Both the position numbers and the translations under genes were made by a program. Below are positions 1-9,171 of a stretch of 64,000 nt of DNA, piece by piece. Position 1 is the stretch's first letter; each line of letters begins with the position of its first letter. Below the pieces are notes generated by a model. It was not told where the DNA came from and ran no database searches. It saw nothing but the letters and a program-made list of their open reading frames with translations. The DNA is from Saccharothrix syringae (GTDB lineage: Bacteria > Actinomycetota > Actinomycetes > Mycobacteriales > Pseudonocardiaceae), in contig NZ_CP034550.1 of assembly GCF_009498035.1 (NCBI RefSeq), positions 5,022,001 to 5,086,000 of the forward strand, written 5' to 3'.

Positions 1-460
1 GCCCGCTGCCCGGGTTGGCCAGCAGCAGGCGGATCAGCGGCTGGTCGCCGGTGGCCGGGTCGTGGTTGGCGCGGTACTGCGCCACGTAGGCGCCCTGCAT
101 GTGGTGCCTGACCCACTCGACGGGCATCGAGTCGTCCTCGGTCAACGTCATCGGGATCATCAGGGCGATGCTGACGAACGGCTTCCCGCCGCCCGCGACG
201 GCGTCGTTCTCGGCCTCGATCAGGCCCTCCACCTCGGCCAGCTCCGGGGCGAAGGCGTAGCCGCCGTCCGTGACGCCGACGCACTCCCCGGTGTCGGTCT
301 CCAGCACCCCCTCGGCGCACCGGTCGGCCGCCCGCACCACCATCGGCACCACGATCACCGCCGCGACGACGACCAGCACCGCGCCCGCCACGAGCCACCA
401 CTTGGGCTTGCGCCAGGGAGGGCGCGGGATCTCGGGAAAGTCCTGCCGTGCTACCTCCAC
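1..460 (-). CDS. Membrane-anchored periplasmic substrate-binding-like protein (N-terminal part, cut by window edge)
   Basis: The reading frame starts at GTG 458-460, preceded by GGAGGAG, and runs off the left edge; about 153 codons are visible. A short basic cytoplasmic head (RKPKWW) leads into one hydrophobic segment near residues 22-41, then an outer domain containing CVGVTDGGYAF. That pattern is what I associate with actinobacterial proteins of the branched-chain amino-acid/ABC substrate-binding class that sit beside a P-loop ATPase. The start lies inside the end of the upstream ATPase gene (10-bp overlap), so the two are probably translationally coupled. The ligand cannot be deduced. The C-terminal half is missing only because of the window edge. 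Confidence 0.7.
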   Translation of the reverse strand, partial: MEVARQDFPEIPRPPWRKPKWWLVAGAVLVVVAAVIVVPMVVRAADRCAEGVLETDTGECVGVTDGGYAFAPELAEVEGLIEAENDAVAGGGKPFVSIALMIPMTLTEDDSMPVEWVRHHMQGAYVAQYRANHDPATGDQPLIRLLLANPGSG

Positions 461-2295
461 CGTGCGTACTCCTCCACGCGGTCCTGCAAGACGATGGCGC
501 CCTCACCGCGGGCCTGTCCCGCGATGACCTCCACGCTCGTGGCGATGGTCGACCTCAGGTGCTCCGCCGGGTCGCCCGTCGGGTCCTGCTGCAACCAGCG
601 CGCCACGACCAGCCTGGGCAGCGCGCCCTCCGAGCCGAGGCCGGCGATGAGGTGCTCGACCTGCCGGCGCGGCTCCTGGTCCTTGGGCAGGCGGTTCGGC
701 GCGGCCGTGATCGCCTCGAAGGCGTCGACCCACGCCCACCCGGCCGACCGGTCCAGCGGTTCGCGCAGCATCCCGGCGAGGTGCGCCACCACGGCGTCGA
801 CGTCACCGAGGGCCAGCCCGTGGTAGAGGGCGTCGACCGGGTTCCGCCGCGCCTGGTGCAGGCGGCAGCGGGAGTGCACCTTCTCCCAGCTGTCGCGGTG
901 GTCGTCCGGCCGCTCGGCCAGCCGGTGCAGCAGGACGCGGCGCAGCCAGGGCTGGAGGACCAGCCGCGCCGGTTCGCCGTCCGCCCGGTGCAGCAGGAAG
1001 TTGTTGACCAGCTTGGCGCGCAACGCCTCCGCCGACCAGGACGGCCCCGCGCCGGGCAGGCCGAAGTCGCGCGTGGCACTGGCCACGACCAGGTCCTCCA
1101 CCTCCGACAGCGAGAACCCCTCGTCCAGCAGCAGGTACCGCTCGCTGCGGTCCGCGAGCGTCGAGGTCCGCTCCCCGTCCTCCAGCGGAATGGTGAACAG
1201 GGTGCGTAACACCTCCGGGGGAGCGTCGCGCGGCAGCGCGCGGGCCGCGTCGAGGACCTGGTGCACCGCCCACGGGAGCCCGCCGGTGAGCCGGTGCGCA
1301 AAGGAGGGGGCCCTGGCCAGGACCGAGTCCTCCCCGCGCCCGAGCTCCTGGACGTCCCGCCGGGACATCTCGCCCACCCGCACCAGGAACCACGGCGGCG
1401 GGGGAGGGGTGCCCCGGTCCGACACCCGCGCCACGCCCGCCGGGAGCGGCAGGTCCGCCGCCCGGGTGGCCGGGATGCCGGGGCGCTGCCACTGGACGTC
1501 CCACGCCGTGTTCCACTGGCCGCCCGCCGCGACGACCACCACCGGGTCCGGCCGCTCGGCCGTGGCGGCGAGCGCCTTGAGGAAGTCGCGCCCCGCCGGC
1601 CGGTGCACGTTGTCGAGCAGCACCAGGCAGTTCGCCGTCCGCCGGTTCCGGTCGAACCACCCGGCGAACGCGGCCCGCAGGTCGGCCCGGAACGCCCCGG
1701 CGACCACGCGGTCCACCACCTCCTGCCCCACCGCGCCGTCCTTGAGCGCTTCGCGCAGCGCCACCATGACGTCCCGAGCGTCCCCCTCGCCGCGCGCCAC
1801 CGTGCCCAGTCGCCGCAGCACGCGGCGCCGGTTCGCGATGTCGACGACTTTCATCAGCGCGTCGACCGCCGACAACCACTCGGTGGACCCGAGCGCCAGG
1901 TCCAGGATGGGCCGGACCAGCTCGCGCACGGCCCGCGAGTCGTGCCCGGGAGGCCCGTCGCCCGTCGCGCCCACCGCGAGGCAGATCTCGACCAGCGGGA
2001 AGGGGAGCCTGCCGAACTGCGGGCAGTACCGCCCGAGGCCGACGGCGAGGCGGCGGAAGACCTCGGCGCGGGTGATGTCGACCGGCATCGTGCCGAAGTC
2101 GAGCAGGACGCGCGGGACCCGGTCGGCGTACCGGGCGTCGACCTCTTCCAGCAACGCGGTCTTCCCCGCGCCGCGCGGACCGACCACCACGACCACGGGC
2201 AGCGGGCGGCTCTGTTTGCCGGGGCGTTCCAGGAGGACCGCGACGAGTCGTTCGAGCTCCCGCACCCCGACCAAGCCGGACCCGTTTGCCGACAT
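451..2295 (-). CDS. STAND-like P-loop ATPase, partner of the downstream binding protein
   Basis: This is a 614-residue cytoplasmic protein. It has a Walker A motif GPRGAGKT at residues 39-46 and a Walker B-like LVLLDN near 224-229, followed by a long helical region without further recognisable domains. I chose ATG 2295 because GAGGGG lies just upstream; an ATG 13 codons earlier has no good ribosome site. The stop overlaps the start of the membrane binding protein. The pairing suggests that an external ligand sensed by the anchored partner could be coupled to ATP-driven signalling inside; this is inference. It is not an ABC ATPase, because no ABC signature motif is visible. Confidence is high for the gene and the P-loop, low for the role. 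Confidence 0.8.
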   Translation of the reverse strand: MSANGSGLVGVRELERLVAVLLERPGKQSRPLPVVVVVGPRGAGKTALLEEVDARYADRVPRVLLDFGTMPVDITRAEVFRRLAVGLGRYCPQFGRLPFPLVEICLAVGATGDGPPGHDSRAVRELVRPILDLALGSTEWLSAVDALMKVVDIANRRRVLRRLGTVARGEGDARDVMVALREALKDGAVGQEVVDRVVAGAFRADLRAAFAGWFDRNRRTANCLVLLDNVHRPAGRDFLKALAATAERPDPVVVVAAGGQWNTAWDVQWQRPGIPATRAADLPLPAGVARVSDRGTPPPPPWFLVRVGEMSRRDVQELGRGEDSVLARAPSFAHRLTGGLPWAVHQVLDAARALPRDAPPEVLRTLFTIPLEDGERTSTLADRSERYLLLDEGFSLSEVEDLVVASATRDFGLPGAGPSWSAEALRAKLVNNFLLHRADGEPARLVLQPWLRRVLLHRLAERPDDHRDSWEKVHSRCRLHQARRNPVDALYHGLALGDVDAVVAHLAGMLREPLDRSAGWAWVDAFEAITAAPNRLPKDQEPRRQVEHLIAGLGSEGALPRLVVARWLQQDPTGDPAEHLRSTIATSVEVIAGQARGEGAIVLQDRVEEYARWR

Positions 2296-2329
2296 GCGCC
2301 CCTCGTGGTTCTGCCTCGAAACAGAGGTG

Positions 2330-2410
2330 AACACTATTGCGAAGTCAATCTTCTGCGGTCAAGGGTTTCATGCTTTTGCTATTTGAATACGAAAATTGCG
2401 GACATCATTT
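2330..2410 (-). promoter_or_regulatory. AT-rich promoter region of the ATPase/binding-protein operon
   Basis: In this very GC-rich sequence, about 80 bases just upstream of the ATPase start are markedly AT-rich (for example ATTTGAATACGAAAATTG). This is the expected place for the promoter of the minus-strand pair. No clear -35/-10 pair can be assigned by eye. Confidence 0.35.
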
Positions 2411-2464
2411 GGGTGGGGTGAACCCCGAGTGCGGGGAGGACGGGTAACCCGGCCGGGCCCGCCA

Positions 2465-2800
2465 CCCGAACCGGAGGACACCGGGGCGGCCGACGCCGGG
2501 GCGCCCAGCCGATCCGGCCCCCTTCGCGGGCATCACCGACGAGGGCGCCGAGCACACCCGCCCCATGCTCGACGGCGCGCGGACGGCACTCGACGATGTC
2601 AACCGATCGGGTGGAACCGCCGGCCGCCGTGGTCAAAGCGACGCGGACCTTCCAGACCTCCTGCGGCTACCGGCCCGACCGGCAAGCCGCCACCGCCTAC
2701 GACGCGGTGATCGCCCTGATCCGCGCCCCGCGCACCCCCGGCTTGCGCTTCACCGCCGAGAGCCGGGCCGCCGACCGGGCGTCGAGTCGTAACCGCCTCC
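2465..2800 (+). pseudogene. Relic of a periplasmic binding protein
   Basis: No intact gene is visible between 2296 and 3003. One frame encodes DEGAEHTRPMLDGARTALDD followed by VNRSGG, which matches the N-terminal helix of Leu/Ile/Val-type binding proteins. After a frame change another stretch encodes AATAYDAVIALIRA, like their C-terminal YDAV helix. The middle is missing and no start with a signal peptide remains. The relic lies next to, and divergent from, the intact ATPase/binding-protein pair, so it may be the remains of a related binding protein. The assignment rests on short motifs only. Confidence 0.35.
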
Positions 2801-3003
2801 TTCTTCCCCCATGGCCGACCCGGGCCCGGAATCGGCAACACGTTTACTTTCATGCGCAACTAACGAAGGCGGATTTCGGCTTTTGCCCGGTGTGGTGGGG
2901 TGACCTGCGCGGCAAGCGGCTATGGTGACGTCAGTCGCGGCATGGTTGACGGATCGAACATGCGGGTATCTCCGCGCCGTCCAACGTCTTCGGCGGAGAG
3001 GAC

Positions 3004-3441
3004 GTGAGGCGCGTGACGCTCCTCGAGGAGAACGAGGGCGGTCCCAGAGCGCTGGCCCTGGAGCTGACCGACGAGGTCCCGCCGCTGGTGCGGGTGCGTC
3101 GGTGGGCGGGCGACGTGCTGGCCGACCTGACCGACGACGAACTGGGGGACTGCATGCTGGTGGTCACCGAATTGGTGGCCAACGCCTACGACCACGGCGA
3201 AGAGCCGCGTCGGGTGCGGCTGCACCGGTCGTCGGACCCGTGCTCGGTGCGGATCGAGGTGGACGACGGGTCCTCGGGCGAGGTGGTGGTGGGCCGGTCG
3301 CGGCTGGGGGCCCACCGGGGGCGGGGCATGGTGCTCGTGGCGAACCTGAGCGCGTGCTGGGGCGTGGAGCAGCGCGAACGCGGCAAGACGGTGTGGGCGG
3401 AGGTGGCCTGCTCCGCGCCACCGCCCGCCGACTGGGGCTGA
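3004..3441 (+). CDS. Anti-sigma factor / ATP-binding regulator, HATPase (SpoIIAB/RsbW-like)
   Basis: This 145-residue protein has a GHKL ATPase fold. The N-box ELVANAYDHG carries the Mg-binding Asn at residue 60, followed by a degenerate G1 box (EVDDG) and a G2 box GRGMVLV. Such small HATPases bind alternative sigma factors or phosphorylate STAS antagonists. GTG 3004 is preceded by GGCGGAGAGG; a second GTG 9 bases on is possible. A STAS protein is encoded convergently just downstream, so the two may be a partner-switching pair, although they are not in one operon. No sigma factor gene is visible nearby. Confidence 0.85.
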   Translation: MRRVTLLEENEGGPRALALELTDEVPPLVRVRRWAGDVLADLTDDELGDCMLVVTELVANAYDHGEEPRRVRLHRSSDPCSVRIEVDDGSSGEVVVGRSRLGAHRGRGMVLVANLSACWGVEQRERGKTVWAEVACSAPPPADWG

Positions 3442-3453
3442 TCGGGCGGCGCG

Positions 3454-3477
3454 ACGGTGCCGCCGCGACGGCACCGT
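3454..3477. terminator. Bidirectional hairpin between convergent sigma-regulator genes
   Basis: ACGGTGCCG and CGGCACCGT form a perfect 9-bp stem with a 6-base loop between the anti-sigma and STAS genes. There is no U-tract, as is common in actinomycetes. Confidence 0.6.
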
Positions 3478-3550
3478 GACGGCTTGGTCGTCGGCGCTCC
3501 GGCACCTCGGCGACCGCTGGATCGCCGGCGTTCCAGCGCCGCCCCGGCCG

Positions 3551-3907
3551 TCAGCGCGTCAGCACCGCCGTGACCGCCTGGTCGACCGTGCGGCGCACGG
3601 CGATCTCCCGGTCCAGTTCGGTGATCCGCATCGGCAGCAGCACGGCGCGGTGCTCGGCCGCCACCGCCAGGACCGCCCCCAGGTCCCGCGCGCGGGTGAT
3701 GGCCTCGGCCAGCATCTGCAGGCCGGTGGAGCCGATGAAGTCCACGCCGGACAGGTCCAGCACCAGCCCGCGCGGGTGGCGGTCGAGCTGGTCGAACACC
3801 TGCTCGCGGACCGGTTCGACGGTGGTCGAGTCCACCTCGCCGGTCACCACCACCACGGGGGTGCCGCGATGGCGGGTGGTATGGACTGTGGTGTCGGTGT
3901 CGAGCAT
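3551..3907 (-). CDS. Anti-anti-sigma factor (STAS domain)
   Basis: This 118-residue single STAS domain contains the signature DLSGVDFIGSTGLQML at about residues 51-66. The serine at position 60 corresponds to the residue phosphorylated by anti-sigma kinases. Unphosphorylated STAS proteins of this class sequester the kinase and release sigma. The start at ATG 3907 gives the normal family length. It faces the HATPase regulator at 3004-3441, the obvious candidate partner. The partner assignment is inference. Confidence 0.88.
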   Translation of the reverse strand: MLDTDTTVHTTRHRGTPVVVVTGEVDSTTVEPVREQVFDQLDRHPRGLVLDLSGVDFIGSTGLQMLAEAITRARDLGAVLAVAAEHRAVLLPMRITELDREIAVRRTVDQAVTAVLTR

Positions 3908-4056
3908 GGGGGGCGCCTCTCGTCGGAACCCACGAGAACCGGCAGCCGAGCTGTTGCTCAACCCGTATGTCGCTCCGCGGCGGATCGGTGGTGAATCACC
4001 GGGTTCAACAGTACGTGCCCGCCACCACCCGGCACAATCGACCGGGCGAGCGCTGC

Positions 4057-4070
4057 GGTAACCGGTTACC
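4057..4070. promoter_or_regulatory. Perfect 14-bp palindrome in the divergent STAS / Ser-Thr kinase promoter region
   Basis: The 3908-4210 interval separates the divergent STAS and kinase genes. It contains GGTAACCGGTTACC, a perfect palindrome about 140 bp ahead of the kinase start. This is a plausible binding site for a dimeric regulator. Nothing else recognisable is present in the interval. Confidence 0.4.
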
Positions 4071-4210
4071 ACCACCCGATGGTGCGGCCCGGAGCGGATA
4101 GTTCCCGAATTCCACCCGCCGACGCCGCGAATCCCGGTCGTGATCACCGGGCCGGGAGCGGTCCGTAAGGTGTGCGCGGCGGTGGTGAGGCGGGAAGGAC
4201 GGGTGAACCG

Positions 4211-5644
<1,434 letters not shown>

Positions 5645-5647
5645 CGC

Positions 5648-6694
5648 TCACCGCGCGTTCGGGTAGGGCCAGTCCTGTGGCGAGCCGTGACCGCCGGCGG
5701 CTTCGAAGGCGGCGGTGGTGGTGCGGTGGTCGGCTCCTGTGGTGAGCAGGCCGTGGAGGAGGATGCGGGCTTTGCGGGGGTCGAGGAAGCCTGCGCGGAT
5801 GAGGCCGCGGGTGAGCAGGTCGTGTTCGGAGCCGGGGAAGGCGTAGGTGTTGGCCAGGGTGGGGCCCGAGCCGGTGCGGGAGGCGAGCACGACCGGGATT
5901 CGGGCGGCCAGGTCCTGGAGGGGTTGTGTCCAGGTGGTGGGGACGTGGCCGACGCCGAAGGCGGCGACGACCAGGCCGTCGAGGTGGTCGGCCAGGGCGG
6001 GCAGCAGTTCTCCGGTGTCGCCGAGGGTGGCGGTGATCAGGCCGACCCGGGCCTGTCGTGTCGTGCCGGTGGGCAGCAGTGGGCGGTCGGGGAGCCGGTT
6101 GAGGAGGGTGGGGTGGCCTTCCACCACGTAGCCCAGGGGGCCGCCGTCGGGTGAGGCGAAGGTGGCGGTGCTGGTGGTGTGGGTTTTGCGGGCGCGGCGG
6201 GCGGCGTGGATCTCGTCGTTGAACACGACCAGGCAGCCGAGGTCGCGGGTGGTGGGGTGGGCGGCGGTCTGGATGGCGGCGAGGATGTTGGCGGGGCCGT
6301 CGGCGCCGGCGAGGGTGGGGTTGCGCATCGCGCCGGTGACGACCAGGGGTTGGGGTGCGGTGTGGCGCAGGTCGAGGAAGTAGGCGGTTTCCTCGATGGT
6401 GTCGGTGCCCTGGGTGATCACCACACCGTCCGCCCCGGCGGCGCACTGGTCGTGGACCTCGTCGACCAGCGCGGTCAGGTCGGCGAAGGTCAGCGAGGCG
6501 CCCGGTACCCGCCGGAAGTCCACGACCTCGACCTGGATGCCGGTGTCGGCCAGTCCCGGGACGGCGGCCACCAACTGCCGGGCCGACAACGCGGGAACGA
6601 CGCCTCCGCCGTCGGCGGAGGTCATGGCGATCGTGCCGCCCAAACCGATCACGACCACACGACCGGGTGAAGCAGGTCCCTGGGAAGGTGACAC
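5648..6694 (-). CDS. ansA: L-asparaginase (type I/II fold)
   Basis: This 348-residue protein hydrolyses L-asparagine to aspartate and ammonia. It carries both signature motifs: GLGGTIAM, with the nucleophilic Thr at about residue 21, and ITQGTDTIEET, with the second catalytic Thr-Asp pair near 97-100. VVTGAMR is also conserved. GTG 6694 is preceded by AGGAGG at ideal spacing, which decides the start over longer upstream frames. No convincing signal peptide is present, so it is probably cytoplasmic. It stands alone between a kinase and a secreted protease. Confidence 0.92.
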   Translation of the reverse strand: MSPSQGPASPGRVVVIGLGGTIAMTSADGGGVVPALSARQLVAAVPGLADTGIQVEVVDFRRVPGASLTFADLTALVDEVHDQCAAGADGVVITQGTDTIEETAYFLDLRHTAPQPLVVTGAMRNPTLAGADGPANILAAIQTAAHPTTRDLGCLVVFNDEIHAARRARKTHTTSTATFASPDGGPLGYVVEGHPTLLNRLPDRPLLPTGTTRQARVGLITATLGDTGELLPALADHLDGLVVAAFGVGHVPTTWTQPLQDLAARIPVVLASRTGSGPTLANTYAFPGSEHDLLTRGLIRAGFLDPRKARILLHGLLTTGADHRTTTAAFEAAGGHGSPQDWPYPNAR

Positions 6695-6868
6695 GAACGT
6701 CCTCCTGCTGATGTCGGGCTCCTGAGCGCGGGGGCGGGCCGGATGTCGTAGGTGCCGGTGCTCGGTCCGCACCACCGGTTGGTGTGAACGGGGCAACCTG
6801 GCCGGAAAGCCGCACCCGGCACCCTGCCGGTCGGTTCCCTGGTCGTTCGAGACCGAGGGGGCAACACT

Positions 6869-8728
6869 ATGGTCAAGCGTTCACTCACCGCACTGGTGGC
6901 CGGCGTCTCGCTCCTGCTGGGCGGGCAGGCCGCCGCGTCCGGGGCGGAGCCGGTCCCGCGGCTCCGGGTCGACCCGGCGCTGGTGTTCCCGTCGGGCCGG
7001 GCGGGGACCGACCGGGTCGCGGTCGCCCGCGACCGCGAGGCCAAGGCGCGGGCGCGGGGACAGCGGGTCGACGCCCGGGCGGCCCTGCCCTACCGGGAGC
7101 GGGAGCCGGTCGGCACCAGGGGCGGCAACGACACCCCGGCGACGGCCGAGCACGTCGCGGGCTTCGGCACCGGCCGCGGCACCAGCCCGAAGGTCGCGTT
7201 GACCGGTGACCTCAGGCCCGACGACACGATCCCGGTGCTGCCGGCGTTCCCCGAGACCGACGACGCGATCGGGCTCGCGAACGACACCGGGATCGGCGGC
7301 ACCCGCCCGGCCCTCCGCGTCGGCGGCGTCATCGGCGACGGCCCGTACGGCAGCGCCGGCGACGGGACGGGCGACTTCGACTTCTACCGGCTGGGCGGGG
7401 GCGCGTCCGGGGTGACGTTCACCGCGCGCACGTCGACCCCGACCGGCGACCTGGACACGCTCCTCGCGCTCTACGACGACCGGGGCAACCTGTGGGACGT
7501 CAGCGGCGACGCGGGCGGCACCACCGATTCCGCCATCACGTTCACCATCCGCCCGGGTCGGGACTTCTTCCTGGTGGTGGGTTCGGACCCGGACCTGTTG
7601 CCGCGCGACGCCACCACGCCCGGCACCGGCGCGGGCATCGGCAGCGAGGGCCCGTACGAGCTGCTGATCACGAGTGGCCGCAGCGGCGGCGACCTCGACC
7701 GCTACTCGTTCGACCTGCGCGCGGGCGACGTGCTCGGCGCGTCCGTATCCGGCGGCGGGACGCGGCTCGCCGTGTACGACCCGGCCGGTCGCGAGGTGTT
7801 CGGCTCCTCCCAGGACCTCACCTACGTCTTCGCCGCCGACTCGCCGATGCCCGGCGGCGGCAACGCGGTGGTGGACTTCGTGGCACCGGCGGACGGCCGG
7901 TACCAGCTCGGCGTCGAGGCGGGCGAGGGCGCGTACGACGTGGAGCTGGAGGCGTTCCGCCCCGGCACGGAGACCGCGCCCCGCGGCAGCGTGCACACGA
8001 TCTTCCTGGACTTCGACGGCGCCCGGGTCAACACCGCGATCTACGGTGGCGGCGGCGGGCTGCGCGACTTCCGGCCGCTGGCGGACTTCCTGCCGGGGTG
8101 GGGCCTCGCGCCGCGGGACGAGCGCGCGCTGGTCGACGCGGTCACCGCGACCGTGCGGGAGAACCTGGAGCGGGACGTGGCCGCCAAGGGCACCAACCCG
8201 GGGTTCGCGCTGCGCATCCTCAACAGCCGCGACCACGCCGACCCCTGGGGGCGGCCCAACGTCAGCCGCGTCGTCGTCGGCGGCAGCTCCACCGAGACGG
8301 GTATCCACGGCATCGGTGTCGCGCAGTCCATCGACGCCGGGAACTTCGGCCGGGAGGAGACGGCGGTGGTGGTGCTCGACGAGCTCAGCGCGCCGGCGGG
8401 ACCGGAGTGGTCGCTCAACACCTACCTCCCGCCGGGCGGCGAGCGGATCCGGTTCATCGGTCGGGCGCTGGGCAATGTCGTCAGCCACGAGGCCGGTCAC
8501 ATGTCGGGCAGCTGGCACACCGACGAGCTCAACGGCGTCCACGGCGTGATGGACCCGGGCGGCGACCCGGCCGTGATGTTCGCGGTGGGGCCCGACCGCG
8601 TCGGCGGCACGGCCGACGACCCCGACCTCGACCTCGTGGCGGACGAGCTGAACCCCGCCGAGGGGTTCAGCGGCACCGAGGACACCCTCAACCGCACCGC
8701 GTGGGCCTTCGTCCGGGGAACCGGCTGA
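6869..8728 (+). CDS. Secreted metzincin-type zinc protease with PPC/DVUA0089-like domains
   Basis: This 619-residue exported protein starts with a signal peptide (basic MVKR, hydrophobic core, Ala-rich cleavage region near residue 27). The middle resembles bacterial pre-peptidase and beta-sandwich modules (segments such as GDFDFYRLGG and YRLG-type repeats around residues 165-370). The C-terminal catalytic region has HEAGHMSGSWH, an exact HExxHxxGxxH zinc motif at about residues 540-550, and a VMD Met-turn shortly after. The start is ATG 6869. The architecture supports an extracellular metalloprotease; the substrate is unknown. The asparaginase is divergent upstream. Confidence 0.8.
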   Translation: MVKRSLTALVAGVSLLLGGQAAASGAEPVPRLRVDPALVFPSGRAGTDRVAVARDREAKARARGQRVDARAALPYREREPVGTRGGNDTPATAEHVAGFGTGRGTSPKVALTGDLRPDDTIPVLPAFPETDDAIGLANDTGIGGTRPALRVGGVIGDGPYGSAGDGTGDFDFYRLGGGASGVTFTARTSTPTGDLDTLLALYDDRGNLWDVSGDAGGTTDSAITFTIRPGRDFFLVVGSDPDLLPRDATTPGTGAGIGSEGPYELLITSGRSGGDLDRYSFDLRAGDVLGASVSGGGTRLAVYDPAGREVFGSSQDLTYVFAADSPMPGGGNAVVDFVAPADGRYQLGVEAGEGAYDVELEAFRPGTETAPRGSVHTIFLDFDGARVNTAIYGGGGGLRDFRPLADFLPGWGLAPRDERALVDAVTATVRENLERDVAAKGTNPGFALRILNSRDHADPWGRPNVSRVVVGGSSTETGIHGIGVAQSIDAGNFGREETAVVVLDELSAPAGPEWSLNTYLPPGGERIRFIGRALGNVVSHEAGHMSGSWHTDELNGVHGVMDPGGDPAVMFAVGPDRVGGTADDPDLDLVADELNPAEGFSGTEDTLNRTAWAFVRGTG

Positions 8729-9095
8729 CACCCACCTGGCGACCAGCGCCGCCATCGTGAACCGGGCGCGGTCGGTGATGGAGTACGGGTTGCCGCCCGC
8801 GCAGCAGACGCACGAGCTGGTGAAGGTGCCCGGTGTGCCCGCCGACGGACATGGGACGTCGCGCCCCGGGTGGTGCGCGCGATCGAGGTGCCCGGGACGC
8901 GCACTACGTCGGCGAGTACGGCGACCGGTCGTGGGTCGGCCTCAAGACCGGCAACCACGTGCTGTCCGTCGGCCTGGTGGCCGACCGACCTGTGGGTGGC
9001 CCCGCTCGGCAGCCGGGAGGGCGGCACGGGCACCTTCGGGCGCATCGACACGGTGCTGCCGACCCGGCACCGCAAGGCCCACCGACCCCAATCCC
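8729..9095 (+). pseudogene. Frameshifted remnant of a small protein, family unknown
   Basis: There is no intact gene between 8729 and 9171. Protein-like segments occur in different frames: QQTHELVKVPGVP in one, VVRAIEVPG in the next and YGDRSWVGLKTGNHVLSVGL in a third. Joined across two shifts they read as one continuous polypeptide. The last part vaguely resembles the 'G.hvlsV' strands of DUF3558-type lipoproteins, but I cannot identify it. No start or ribosome site remains. Confidence 0.35.
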
Positions 9096-9171
9096 GGCGA
9101 CCCCAGCCGATCCCGCCGGTCACGGGCGGTGGCGGAACCGGCGGGTGCCGGTGGCGATCCGGGGGACGGGA

